A DNA stretch of 64,000 bases from an uncultured SAR116 cluster alpha proteobacterium (lineage in GTDB: Bacteria; Pseudomonadota; Alphaproteobacteria; Puniceispirillales; Puniceispirillaceae), in NCBI GenBank assembly GCA_902520885.1, contig CABYPW010000002.1, forward strand, positions 62,001 through 126,000. Direction: 5' to 3'. A program made the position numbers and the translations under genes. The notes below the pieces were generated by a model. It was not told where the DNA came from. It did not search any database and was given only the letters and a program-made list of their open reading frames with translations. Shown piece after piece: positions 30,161-38,650 of the stretch (position 1 is its first letter; the number at the start of each line of letters is the position of its first letter).

Positions 30161-31288
30161 TTGTCAGTTTCAAAACTATTAAAAATAGACCCAATTGAAG
30201 AGGTAATCTTGGATGCTAAGGCCGGTAAACTTTTTATCCTAGTAGATGACCAGGATAGAGAAAACGAGGGTGACTTATGTATAATAGCAGAGCATGCGAC
30301 TCCAGATGCAATTAATTTTATGGCTACGCATGGAAGAGGTTTGATTTGCCTTGCGCTTACGCGTGAAAAAGCAGATGAACTTAGCTTAAGCCTTATGGAG
30401 AGACGTAATGAATCACGTCATTCAACAGCTTTTACCACCTCAATAGAAGCAAGGGAGGGGGTAACTACTGGTATATCAGCTCATGACAGGGCACATACGA
30501 TTAAGGTAGCGATAAACTCGAATGCGACCATAAATGATATTACAACTCCAGGTCATATATTTCCATTAGTTGCAAGAGCTGGGGGAACGCTTGTGAGGGC
30601 AGGGCATACAGAGGCAATAATCGACATTGCGAAGGCTGCGAACATGAACCCTAGTGGTGTAATATGTGAAATAATGAATGATGATGGTAGAATGGCAAGA
30701 TTACCAGACTTAATTACATTTGCAAAAAAACATGATTTGAAAATAGGAGCTATTGCAGACTTAATTGCATGGCGAAGAGGTAACGAAACTTTAGTTTCCA
30801 GAATATCTGAGACTATTATAAATTCTAGTTTTGGAGGAGATTGGAGAATGATGGTTTACAAAAATGACATAACAGGTGTGGAGCATATTGCACTTTTGAA
30901 AGGAGATTTGATAACAAACGAACCTGTTTTAGTGAGGATGCATGCCCTTGATATGATGGTAGATATTTTAGGAGAAACAAAACAACATAGAACCTTTGGA
31001 GAGTTGCATAAGGCAATGGAGATTATTGCCAAAAAAGGTAGAGGACTTGTAGTTTTATTGAGAGAGGCTAATTCGAGTAGTATATCTCAAATTATTGCCT
31101 CCAGAAATTTAGTAGAACATGATAAAATAAACAGTCCAGAACTTCGTGATTATGGCGTAGGCGCTCAAATTTTAGGGGATTTAGATGTTAGTAATATGAT
31201 TTTGTTAACTAATTCGAGGCCTAATGTAATAGCCCTAGAAGGTTATGGTTTAACTATATCTGGGTGGGAACCAATTTTTATCGATTGA
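30161..31288 (+). CDS. ribB: 3,4-dihydroxy-2-butanone 4-phosphate synthase with degenerate GCHII domain
   Basis: 375 residues from TTG 30161 with TAGAGGA upstream. The N-terminal domain (about 1-210) is a complete DHBP synthase: D-D-Q-D-R-E-N-E-G-D, H-G-R-G-L-I and T-P-G-H-I-F-P-L. The C-terminal domain (about 215-375) has the GTP cyclohydrolase II fold but lacks the zinc-binding cysteines expected after V-R-M-H, so it should not hydrolyse GTP. This hybrid form is common in alphaproteobacteria, and a separate RibA is expected elsewhere. Confidence 0.9.
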   Translation: MSVSKLLKIDPIEEVILDAKAGKLFILVDDQDRENEGDLCIIAEHATPDAINFMATHGRGLICLALTREKADELSLSLMERRNESRHSTAFTTSIEAREGVTTGISAHDRAHTIKVAINSNATINDITTPGHIFPLVARAGGTLVRAGHTEAIIDIAKAANMNPSGVICEIMNDDGRMARLPDLITFAKKHDLKIGAIADLIAWRRGNETLVSRISETIINSSFGGDWRMMVYKNDITGVEHIALLKGDLITNEPVLVRMHALDMMVDILGETKQHRTFGELHKAMEIIAKKGRGLVVLLREANSSSISQIIASRNLVEHDKINSPELRDYGVGAQILGDLDVSNMILLTNSRPNVIALEGYGLTISGWEPIFID

Positions 31289-31313
31289 AATATTGAAATG
31301 AAAAAGGACTAAA

Positions 31314-31739
31314 ATGGTAAATAAATTTCTTATTATTGAAGCCAGATTTTATGATGATATATCGGACAGTCTTGCAGAGGGAGCTATTGAAAAACTTGAA
31401 CTCAGCGGTTTTGAATATGATCGTCTGCAGGTTCCTGGGGCGCTAGAAATACCAGCAGCTATTGCGATGGCTGCAGACACAAGCTCTTTTCTTGGTTTTG
31501 TTGCCCTCGGTTGCATAATAAGAGGTCAAACATCGCATTATGATATTGTAAGTAATGAGTCAGCACGCGGCTTAATGTATCTTTCAATCGAAAAAAAACT
31601 TGCTATCGGAAACGGAATTGTAACTGTGGAAAATATAGAACAAGCCTGGGATCGTGCAAGAGCTTCTAGAAAAAACAAAGGAGGAGACGCCGCTTTAGCT
31701 GCAATAAAAATGCACTCAATTAAAGCACTTTATTCTTAA
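31314..31739 (+). CDS. ribH: 6,7-dimethyl-8-ribityllumazine synthase
   Basis: 141 residues. It condenses DHBP with the pyrimidine from RibD. V-P-G-A-L-E-I-P-A-A and G-C-I-I-R-G-Q-T-S-H-Y-D-I-V form the active site, with the general base histidine in S-H-Y. The N-terminal aromatic substrate motif is A-R-F-Y. The stop overlaps the nusB ATG by one base. Confidence 0.95.
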   Translation: MVNKFLIIEARFYDDISDSLAEGAIEKLELSGFEYDRLQVPGALEIPAAIAMAADTSSFLGFVALGCIIRGQTSHYDIVSNESARGLMYLSIEKKLAIGNGIVTVENIEQAWDRARASRKNKGGDAALAAIKMHSIKALYS

Positions 31740-32218
31740 TGAAATATAGGGAACTTAAAATAAAAAAACTTCCAGTTGCTATGAGACAAAGAAGTGCCTC
31801 CAGAATAGCAGCGGTGCAACTAAATTTTCAGAATTTATTTGTTGAGGGTGATTTGGAATCCTCATTAGCTGAATATCTAAAACACTATTCTTCCAATGTT
31901 GCAAAAGAAATGAACGTTGGAAATATTGATGTCCCCTATTTTAAAAAACTAGTTTTTGATTGCAAAATAGACGAGTTTTTAATCAGAGAGTTAATATCTA
32001 GTTCGTTGGCTGGGGGGTGGAATATTGATAGGTTGTCTAAAGCAGACCTAACAATACTTTTAGTAGCTATTTGCGAGTTGAAAAATATGGCCAAAACACC
32101 AGTTAAGGTTATTATTAAAGAATATACAGCTATAGCGGATGCTTATAACAGTGATGTTTCATTTATTAATGCAATTTTAGATAAGGTAGCTAGAAAGTTA
32201 AGAACAATGGAAATATAA
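31739..32218 (+). CDS. nusB: Transcription antitermination factor NusB
   Basis: 159 residues, all-helical RNA-binding protein acting with NusE at boxA in rRNA operons. The N-terminal S-A-S-R-I-A-A-V-Q-L and the C-terminal V-I-I-K-E-Y-T-A-I-A-D-A-Y are the recognised NusB blocks. Overlap with ribH places it at the end of the riboflavin operon, the standard alphaproteobacterial arrangement. Confidence 0.94.
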   Translation: MKYRELKIKKLPVAMRQRSASRIAAVQLNFQNLFVEGDLESSLAEYLKHYSSNVAKEMNVGNIDVPYFKKLVFDCKIDEFLIRELISSSLAGGWNIDRLSKADLTILLVAICELKNMAKTPVKVIIKEYTAIADAYNSDVSFINAILDKVARKLRTMEI

Positions 32219-32245
32219 AATAATATAATATCAATTTATATAATT

Positions 32246-32761
32246 TTACTCAGTGTTTTGCCTACGTTGGAGGTTAAAAAATATCTGTTCTAATATCCCT
32301 AAACTAACTCCCGGTGCTTCTGTTTTTTCCTTATCATAGGTAATTGAGCTCGGCAAACTCTCAACTTTTTTCATTTCTAAAAGAATATCATTTTCGTCAA
32401 ATAAAAATACGTATAATTCACTCGAATTGATTACAGCCTTTCGCCCTAGCGGAGTTTGTCTCTTTATATTTGAATAATATATCTTTCCCGAGTCAAAACT
32501 ACCTTGGAAACTTGGAGGTCCTAAAATAAATTTAATATCATTTTTCGTTGTTTTATTTAACTGAATTTTATGTATATCTATTTTATCAATTTTATTTCCA
32601 TGAGTTGTTTCTTGAGCTGAGCAAGATAGTAGATAAATCAATGAAATGCCCAGGAAAATCAAATTAAATAGTCTTTTAAAACCTATTTTAAGAAGATTAA
32701 AGAGGTTGAGACTATTATGGTGTTCATCAAAAAAGTTTGAGAAAAGTCTATAAATAGCCAT
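32246..32761 (-). CDS. bamE: BamE-like outer membrane lipoprotein
   Basis: 171 residues on the opposite strand. A hydrophobic segment (about 33-46) ends in L-L-S-C at about 47, a lipobox; the mature lipoprotein is therefore attached to the outer membrane. The following domain has the SmpA/OmlA pattern T-K-N-D-I-K-F-I-L-G-P-P-S-F and a Y-Y-S strand. BamE supports the beta-barrel assembly machine. The 30-residue stretch before the signal is unusually long, so the true start could be internal. It is divergent from the bc1-chaperone gene, as in other alphaproteobacteria. Confidence 0.8.
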   Translation of the reverse strand: MAIYRLFSNFFDEHHNSLNLFNLLKIGFKRLFNLIFLGISLIYLLSCSAQETTHGNKIDKIDIHKIQLNKTTKNDIKFILGPPSFQGSFDSGKIYYSNIKRQTPLGRKAVINSSELYVFLFDENDILLEMKKVESLPSSITYDKEKTEAPGVSLGILEQIFFNLQRRQNTE

Positions 32762-32850
32762 TTGTGAACTCCTACATTAATTTACTATTACCGTTGTTAA
32801 TGAATGCTGTTTCTGTTAGCTAAGTTTAGATATAAAAAGGATGATTAGTA

Positions 32851-33435
32851 ATGGAAAAAGCGTTTTTTAAGAGAATATCTAGCGTTATTTTTAGCTCCGA
32901 CAAAACTGAATTAGATATATGTCAACAAATATATTATAAATGTCTTTTGGCAAGCCGAAAACCAGAATTTTACACCAAATTTAAAGTGGCAGACACATTT
33001 GATGGACGTTTCGATATGTTATGCCTAATTATTAGTGTTTATATGCATAAACTTACTAAAGAACCAGAAAAAACAAAAGAATTTAGTCAAATTTTATTTG
33101 ACGTGATGTTTAAAGACATAGATCTAACTCTTCGCGAGATGGGTGCTGGTGATTTAGGTGTGGGTAAGCGGGTCAAAATTATGTCGGAGAACTTTATGGG
33201 AAGGTTAATAAAATATTCACAAAGTTTAGAAAATAATAATACATCTTTACTCGCAAAAGCTCTTTCTAGAAATTTATACCGGCAAGACGGCATGGTTAAC
33301 TCAGATGATGAGGTCACCGCGTTTGTACTAAAGTTGAGTTTGGAAATTGCGAGTTTGAAAATGGATTATGTAATGTCAGAAGAATTTGATATGAATGACC
33401 TAGTTGCATCTTGTTTAAAATTGGATAACGAATAA
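32851..33435 (+). CDS. Ubiquinol-cytochrome c chaperone family protein
   Basis: 194 residues, soluble, no signal peptide. The block F-D-G-R-F-D-M-L-C-L (about 50-60) and D-L-T-L-R-E-M-G-A-G-D-L-G-V-G-K-R-V (about 90-107) match the CBP3-type family. That family in mitochondria assists assembly of cytochrome b; the bacterial role is inferred. Followed by yceD after 13 bases. Confidence 0.85.
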   Translation: MEKAFFKRISSVIFSSDKTELDICQQIYYKCLLASRKPEFYTKFKVADTFDGRFDMLCLIISVYMHKLTKEPEKTKEFSQILFDVMFKDIDLTLREMGAGDLGVGKRVKIMSENFMGRLIKYSQSLENNNTSLLAKALSRNLYRQDGMVNSDDEVTAFVLKLSLEIASLKMDYVMSEEFDMNDLVASCLKLDNE

Positions 33436-33448
33436 AAAGAGATGAATC

Positions 33449-33961
33449 ATGCAATCAATAAATTTTTGTAGAAACATAGATTTGTTATCAATAAATAGAG
33501 ATATGCCTCCTTTTTCTCTAGAACTTTTGCTTGATACTGATAGTTGTTTATTTCTGCAGAAAAGGTTTGATTTTATCGAGGTATCAAATGTAAATTTGTC
33601 TGCTAATATAAAAAAGATTTCTGAAGATTGTTGGGAATTAAAAGGAAACTTAGTTGCACAGATTACCCAAAAGTGTGTTGTTACTTGCAAACCTGTGAAA
33701 GAAAAACTAGAAATCAAATTAGAAGAGAGATATGTTCTCCAAACTGATTGTGCATCGATAATTGCAGAAATTGATATCGACGCGCCGAATGTAGAGGTGC
33801 TTGAGACAAATATATTGAATATAAACGAATTTATTGCACAAGTTATTGGAGTAGAAGCGGAACCTTTTCCAAAACTACACTCTACCTCTGAAGCTCACTT
33901 TTTTGAGAGTAATGATAAAAAAGAAAATCCGTTTGCCAAGCTTGCTAGTTTGAAAAAGTGA
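33449..33961 (+). CDS. yceD: DUF177 / YceD family protein
   Basis: 170 residues. The C-T-like strand Q-K-C-V-V-T-C-K-P-V-K-E-K-L near the middle and the acidic C-terminal half (V-E-A-E-P-F-P) fit DUF177. Such proteins are linked to ribosomal RNA metabolism and often sit before rpmF and plsX; rpmF is absent here. Evidence for function is family-level only. Confidence 0.8.
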   Translation: MQSINFCRNIDLLSINRDMPPFSLELLLDTDSCLFLQKRFDFIEVSNVNLSANIKKISEDCWELKGNLVAQITQKCVVTCKPVKEKLEIKLEERYVLQTDCASIIAEIDIDAPNVEVLETNILNINEFIAQVIGVEAEPFPKLHSTSEAHFFESNDKKENPFAKLASLKK

Positions 33962-34004
33962 AGTAACAGGTTCATTGTCCAAGAAAAATTGGGAGTTTTA
34001 TAAG

Positions 34005-35036
34005 GTGTCATCGAATATAAAAATTGCTCTAGATGCAATGGGTGGAGATAATGCTCCAGATATTGTAGTAGCCGGCGCTAGTATTGCACGCAAAAGACAT
34101 CCCAATCTAAATCTATGTTTTATAGGAAATAGTGATAAAATCAAATTACTGATTAAAAAGTACAAAAATCTGAGTAATGCAAAAATTATACATGCAGATG
34201 AGGTGGTGGGATCCGAGACAAAACCTGCACAAGCACTTCGGCATGGAAAAAAGACTTCAATGTGGCTTGCGGTTAATGAAGTGGCGTTAAAAAACGCAGA
34301 TGCGATTGTTTCAGCAGGAAATACTGGCGCCTTGATGGCTATTTCCAAATTGCAATTACGAATGATAAATGGTGTTACAAGGCCCGCAATAGCTGGCTTT
34401 ATCCCCACTTTGAAGGGTTTGTCCTGCATGCTAGACCTTGGTGCAAATATTGAAGTTGATGAGCGAAATTTAGTTCAATTTGGAATAATGGGTGCTTCAT
34501 TTTGTTCAGCAATTACAGGTAAAAATAATGCAACAGTTGGAATTCTTAATGTGGGTGAAGAAGATCAAAAAGGTTTTGACTACCTAAGGCGAGCTGGTTC
34601 AAGTTTATCAGATGAAACATTGAACTTAAATTATGTTGGGTTTATCGAGGGTTCAGATATTATAACTGGAGATACAGATGTTATTGTAACAGACGGTTTT
34701 ACTGGTAATGTAGCCTTAAAAACAGCAGAAGGGACCGCAAAGTTCTTCATGTATCATCTAAGACGGGCCTTCAGGAGTTCTATATTAAGCCGAATTGGAT
34801 TTTTGTTGTCTAGGTCTGCATTTACAAAAATGAAAAGAACAGTAGACCCCCGATATTATAATGGAGCAATATTATTGGGTCTAAATGGTATTTGTGTTAA
34901 ATCTCATGGTGGAGCCGATTCTGTTGGATTTTCTAATGCAATTGAAGTGGCTTGTGACTTAGTCGAACATGAATTCATTCCAAAGGTAAATGACTCTATT
35001 TCTGCAGCAGAAAAAATTATTCAAAGTAAAGTATAA
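34005..35036 (+). CDS. plsX: Phosphate acyltransferase PlsX
   Basis: 343 residues from GTG 34005, which has GGGAG at proper spacing and yields the family start before I-A-L-D-A-M-G-G-D-N-A-P. A TTG at 33975 would add ten residues. It makes acyl-phosphate from acyl-ACP for phospholipid synthesis. S-A-G-N-T-G-A-L and D-G-F-T-G-N-V-A-L-K are intact. It precedes fabH as in most bacteria. Confidence 0.95.
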   Translation: MSSNIKIALDAMGGDNAPDIVVAGASIARKRHPNLNLCFIGNSDKIKLLIKKYKNLSNAKIIHADEVVGSETKPAQALRHGKKTSMWLAVNEVALKNADAIVSAGNTGALMAISKLQLRMINGVTRPAIAGFIPTLKGLSCMLDLGANIEVDERNLVQFGIMGASFCSAITGKNNATVGILNVGEEDQKGFDYLRRAGSSLSDETLNLNYVGFIEGSDIITGDTDVIVTDGFTGNVALKTAEGTAKFFMYHLRRAFRSSILSRIGFLLSRSAFTKMKRTVDPRYYNGAILLGLNGICVKSHGGADSVGFSNAIEVACDLVEHEFIPKVNDSISAAEKIIQSKV

Positions 35037-35050
35037 TAGAAAATATATTA

Positions 35051-36025
35051 ATGAAACAGATACTTATGACAGGTGTAGGAGCTTATCTTCCTAAAAAAAT
35101 TCTTACGAACGAAGAATTAAGTACTTTTTTGGAAACAGATGATAATTGGATCAGGCAAAGAACTGGCATTATTTCCAGACGAAAAGCGGAACAAGAAGAA
35201 CTAACATCTGATTTAGCCGTGAATGCTGCCAATAAGGCCCTTAAATGTGCTGGTGTGTCGGTTGCGGAGATTGACTGTATAATTTTAGCAACTACAACTC
35301 CAGATTACACTTTTCCATCGACTGCTACAATAGTTCAGCAAAAACTTGGCGCCAATAATGCTTTTGCATTTGATGTTCAGGCTGTGTGTGCGGGATTTGT
35401 TTATGCTCTTTCAATAGCTAATGGCTTGATGTCTGCGGGTCAAGGTAAGAACACATTAGTTATCGGAGCTGAAACTTTTACAAAACTATTAGATTGGAAT
35501 GATAGAACAACATGTGTTTTGTTCGGCGATGGTGCTGGAGCAGTAGTGTTGCAAACGGAAGATAGTGAAAATGGGTACGGAATAATAGCGAATACACTAC
35601 ATTCTGACGGACGCTATAAAGATATTTTATATGTTGATGGTGGTGTATCTACAACAGGAACTATTGGGTATGTGAAAATGCGAGGCAGAGATGTATTTAG
35701 ACATGCCGTCGAAAAACTTGCATCTGCAATGGACGAGGTGTTAAAGCTAGCAAATTTAACATCAGATGATATCGACTGGCTTGTCCCTCACCAGGCAAAT
35801 ATTAGAATCATTAATGCCATGCAAAAAAAACTTAATCTACCAGATAATAAAGTTATTAAAACAGTTTCTGCGCATGCAAATACCTCAGCAGCCTCAATCC
35901 CTCTAGCACTTGCCTTTGGAGTAGAAAGTGGGAAAATCAAGCCAGGACATTTATTGGCTTTAGAAGCTATAGGAGGCGGTTTAACCTGGGGTGCTAGTCT
36001 AGTAAGATATGGCAGACCAGACTAA
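35051..36025 (+). CDS. fabH: 3-oxoacyl-ACP synthase III
   Basis: 324 residues. It condenses acetyl-CoA with malonyl-ACP to start fatty-acid synthesis. Catalytic triad: C113 in V-C-A-G-F, His in P-H-Q-A-N-I-R (about 249), Asn in H-A-N-T-S-A (about 279). G-G-G-L-T-W-G-A-S at the end completes the thiolase fold. ATG start 14 bases after plsX. Confidence 0.97.
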   Translation: MKQILMTGVGAYLPKKILTNEELSTFLETDDNWIRQRTGIISRRKAEQEELTSDLAVNAANKALKCAGVSVAEIDCIILATTTPDYTFPSTATIVQQKLGANNAFAFDVQAVCAGFVYALSIANGLMSAGQGKNTLVIGAETFTKLLDWNDRTTCVLFGDGAGAVVLQTEDSENGYGIIANTLHSDGRYKDILYVDGGVSTTGTIGYVKMRGRDVFRHAVEKLASAMDEVLKLANLTSDDIDWLVPHQANIRIINAMQKKLNLPDNKVIKTVSAHANTSAASIPLALAFGVESGKIKPGHLLALEAIGGGLTWGASLVRYGRPD

Positions 36026-36054
36026 AATGTAGTTAATAGAACTTTTTCAGAGAG

Positions 36055-36083
36055 TTGACTTGCTTTCTCGACGATGATAACTT
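36055..36083 (+). promoter_or_regulatory. Candidate promoter for ihfA
   Basis: TTGACT (36055-36060), 17-base spacer, TAACTT (36078-36083). The ATG at 36090 lies about seven bases after the -10 element and no ribosome site is visible before it. If real, the ihfA message would be leaderless or nearly so. Inference from consensus match only. Confidence 0.4.
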
Positions 36084-36089
36084 TTTTTT

Positions 36090-36377
36090 ATGAGAAATAC
36101 TTTAACACGCTCTGAAATAGCCCATGCCGTTCATTTAGAGATCGGTCTTTCGAGGAATGAGTCTTCTAAACTCGTGGAAGATGTAATTGAAAAGATGACA
36201 GAATGTTTTGTTAAAGGGGAAAATGTAAAGTTATCTTCATTTGGTACATTTAGTGTCCGCTCAAAAAAAGAAAGAATTGGAAGAAATCCAAAAACAGGCA
36301 TAGAAGCTAGGATTTCACCAAGACGTGTATTATCTTTTCATCCATCTATTTCACTTAGGAAAAGAGTTAACAAATGA
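36090..36377 (+). CDS. ihfA: Integration host factor alpha subunit
   Basis: 95 residues, HU/IHF-fold DNA-bending protein. The beta-arm R-I-G-R-N-P-K-T-G and adjacent R-V-L-S-F-H-P-S are intact, and G-T-F matches the core. IHF-alpha rather than HU is inferred from the long arm sequence and the usual fabH-ihfA-merR context. It overlaps the MerR gene by 4 bases (ATGA). IHF also serves tyrosine integrases, which are frequent in this window. Confidence 0.93.
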   Translation: MRNTLTRSEIAHAVHLEIGLSRNESSKLVEDVIEKMTECFVKGENVKLSSFGTFSVRSKKERIGRNPKTGIEARISPRRVLSFHPSISLRKRVNK

Positions 36378-36802
36378 TAACTGAGAAATCAGTTAGTGCT
36401 TATAAAACTATTTCTGAAGTGTCAAAACAAATCGATGTGCCATCTCATGTTCTGAGGTTTTGGGAAACTAAGTTTGGTCAAGTAAAGCCTATAAAACGAA
36501 GTGGAGGTAGACGATATTATCGTTCTGAAGATATTGATGTACTGATTCAAATTAGAACGCTTCTTTATAAAGAGGGTTACACTATAAAAGGAGCCAAAAA
36601 AGCATTAAAATCATATTTAAAAACTGAAATAAACCTATCAAATATCAAAGATTTAACAAAACAGGCAGACGAAAATAGTTTAGAAAATTTAGAAAGCTTG
36701 AGTGTGTCGGAAAAAAAGATGGATAGCTACATAAAAGCACTTGATATTTTAAAGGATAGTGAAATGCGCTTAGACAAACTTATTTTAAGTATCTCAAAGT
36801 AA
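36374..36802 (+). CDS. MerR family transcriptional regulator
   Basis: 142 residues. The winged-helix domain (about 10-80) is typical: Y-K-T-I-S-E-V-S, V-L-R-F-W-E, and G-G-R-R-Y-Y-R-S-E-D. A helical dimerisation tail with charged residues follows and there are no cysteines for metal sensing. The ihfA-coupled MerR is conserved in alphaproteobacteria; its targets are not known from sequence. Confidence 0.9.
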   Translation: MITEKSVSAYKTISEVSKQIDVPSHVLRFWETKFGQVKPIKRSGGRRYYRSEDIDVLIQIRTLLYKEGYTIKGAKKALKSYLKTEINLSNIKDLTKQADENSLENLESLSVSEKKMDSYIKALDILKDSEMRLDKLILSISK

Positions 36803-36847
36803 AAAGATATAATTCATTTAATTCAACTTTAAGAATTAAATTAATAA

Positions 36848-36924
36848 CGGAGCGTAGCGCAGCCTGGTAGCGCACTACACTGGGGGTGTAGGGGTCGCAG
36901 GTTCAAATCCTGCCGTTCCGACCA
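36848..36924 (+). tRNA. tRNA-Pro(GGG)
   Basis: 77 bases with a complete cloverleaf. Acceptor CGGAGCG pairs with CGTTCCG (one G-T). The anticodon stem CTACA/TGTAG encloses a loop with anticodon GGG, the T-arm is GCAGG-TTCAAAT-CCTGC, and CCA is encoded. Its 3' half is duplicated at 38592-38650, marking it as an integration site. Confidence 0.95.
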
Positions 36925-37185
36925 ACCCCTAACGTATTGATTACGATAGTCTTTCAGGGAAAATAAAACAACCTCGGCCTCAGTAGTCATAGAGTCTTTT
37001 GGCGTAACTATGGCGTAGAAGGAGTTAGTATTATGTCATCTATTTACAAGCGTAGTGGGAGTTTTGAAGAACAGTTCCTGAATTCAAATAAAAAAAGCAT
37101 AAACAGTATTTATGGAAATTAAAAATTATTGGCATATGAGTTGCATTTACAAAGTAACCCTAATTTCTATAAAAATTAAATAACC
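36925..37185. other. Left end of tRNA-Pro island remnant
   Basis: After the tRNA comes sequence with two close TGGCGTA copies (around 36999-37017). These resemble integrase arm sites and also occur at the other end of the island (38455-38487). The remaining bases hold only the integrase start fragment described separately. Confidence 0.4.
37033..37122 (+). pseudogene. N-terminal stub of a phage-type integrase
   Basis: A 29-codon frame starts [11 protein letters not shown] after GGAG (37021-37024), the common opening of phage tyrosine integrases. It loses similarity after about ten residues and soon stops. Position directly behind a tRNA, oriented away from it, is where an integrase gene belongs. 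The rest appears deleted. Confidence 0.5.
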
Positions 37186-38211
37186 ATGAATAACTTAGCT
37201 TCTATTACAACAAAAAAAAATTGGCTTAATCAAGAGATGTTTCGATTTTCAAATAGATTTGAAAACACAAATTTTGATTTTTTAGCAAGTGAAGATTCAA
37301 CGCAAAATGAAATATATTATTTAGAGAGAATAGGAGATTTCGACAACGCACTCGCTAAGAGTTATTTGGCAGCTATTTTACAAGGAAATCAATTATGGCA
37401 AGTGGAAGCTATGTGTATTTTGATAGCACACGGGCGCTTTGATCAAGCCAGGCAGATTGGTATGAATTTAATTAAAGAAAAAAGCGATGTTGTAAATAAG
37501 ATTATTAAAATTATTGATTATATTCAAAATTATGGTATGGAAAAATCATTTAAATTCAGAAATATAAATTATACATTTAATGTTTCTGGTCAAAATTGGG
37601 AGATTGATAATGTTTTTATTGACGGCCGATTTTATGAGTTAAAAGAAATTGAATTAATTAGAAAGTTTATCCCAGACAATGGTGTTTTTTTAGATATAGG
37701 AGCTAACGTAGGAAATCATTCAATTTTTATAAATAAAAACAGACCAGATGTAAAAATAATTCCAATTGAGCCAGAGCCAAGAGCTGTAAGTATATTAAAA
37801 TCCAACATTAGACTAAACAAATGTAACAATATTAACACTAATTTTCTCGGGTATGCTATGTCATGCAGGCCTGGCTTTTCTTATCTTCAATGGAGGAGTT
37901 CTATTACAAGCACCCATATATCTTTAAGAAACGGCGAACTCATAGAAGAGGGTATAAAAGTTCCTTGCATATTGTTGCAAGAAATTATTTGTAAAAATGC
38001 TTTTCTAAAGCTTGATATAGAGGGTATGGAACGATTTATTTTAAACGATGCAAAAGATATCCTAATTAAGAACAAACCGACTTTAATGATTGAATGTTTA
38101 AAATCACACAAACATAATAATTTAAATGAAATGCTGGACGGAATAAATTTCGAAGTCAGGGCAAGTATAGACTTGCCTGATGGACACAATCACTTAATTC
38201 AAATACTATGA
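37186..38211 (+). CDS. FkbM-family SAM-dependent methyltransferase
   Basis: 341 residues. Residues 40-115 are helical and TPR-like. The methyltransferase domain (about 150-335) has F-L-D-I-G-A-N-V-G-N (168-177) for SAM, then I-P-I-E-P-E-P-R-A and the F-L-K-L-D-I-E-G-M-E block. Predicted role is O-methylation of a glycan or similar polymer. It is the only intact cargo gene of the 1.7 kb island between tRNA-Pro and the duplicated tRNA end. The other FkbM gene in this window (5296-6146) is also next to integrase remnants but is frameshifted. Confidence 0.82.
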   Translation: MNNLASITTKKNWLNQEMFRFSNRFENTNFDFLASEDSTQNEIYYLERIGDFDNALAKSYLAAILQGNQLWQVEAMCILIAHGRFDQARQIGMNLIKEKSDVVNKIIKIIDYIQNYGMEKSFKFRNINYTFNVSGQNWEIDNVFIDGRFYELKEIELIRKFIPDNGVFLDIGANVGNHSIFINKNRPDVKIIPIEPEPRAVSILKSNIRLNKCNNINTNFLGYAMSCRPGFSYLQWRSSITSTHISLRNGELIEEGIKVPCILLQEIICKNAFLKLDIEGMERFILNDAKDILIKNKPTLMIECLKSHKHNNLNEMLDGINFEVRASIDLPDGHNHLIQIL

Positions 38212-38300
38212 ATTGTTAAGTAATTTCCGAAATTTAGACGATAACGCCATTGTTTTGGAAGCTTTTTTATCAAATTTTAAAGAGCCATTTCCGAATATAA

Positions 38301-38485
38301 CCAATCATTTGTCGTCCTAATAGTTGTGGGTAGGTAGGGGACAGTATTTGGAGTGGGACACTATTACAGACCCCTACGTGGGCTATGTAGTGGTCTTTCT
38401 GTAATCTCTTCGTTAGGCAAATAAATATCCATTTCTGTTCGCTACGTTTTTATAGTGGCGCGTAGTTGTGGCGTAAATTTGGCGT
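38301..38485 (+). repeat. Dispersed intergenic repeat, copy A
   Basis: Similar to 43209-43375 and 43873-43970. Shared blocks include AGTTGTG-GTAGG, CCCCTACGTG, TAATCTCT-CGT-AGGC and ATTTCTGTTCG. It ends in three GGCGTA-type copies near the duplicated tRNA end. No coding capacity. Probably remnants of a family of element ends. Confidence 0.6.
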
Positions 38486-38591
38486 AATAAAATCAGAAAG
38501 TAGATTCACATAAGTGTTTGTATGTGGCACACTTTCTTGAGCCATTTGGTATGGCTACAGAGTACACGCAGTTGTTCTCTGAAAGACCTGT

Positions 38592-38650
38592 TAGCGCACT
38601 ACACTGGGGGTGTAGGGGTCGTGTGGGTTCGAATCCCGCCGCTCCGACCA
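38592..38650 (+). repeat. Duplicated 3' half of tRNA-Pro (attachment-site remnant)
   Basis: A 30-base perfect match to tRNA-Pro positions 36868-36897, followed by a diverged T-arm (two extra bases) and CCGCTCCGACCA. The acceptor 5' strand and D-arm are missing, so it is not a functional tRNA. It forms the distal boundary (att) of a tRNA-Pro island of about 1.7 kb. Confidence 0.8.

Noticed and set aside
33975-34004. TTG 33975 as plsX start
   Set aside because: Family start and a better spaced GGGAG support GTG 34005.
36816-36841. AT-only stem after merR as terminator
   Set aside because: The stem is almost purely A-T and has no following T run.
38592-38650. Second tRNA-Pro
   Set aside because: Only the 3' half is present; the acceptor 5' strand and D-arm are missing, so it is an attachment-site duplicate rather than a working tRNA.
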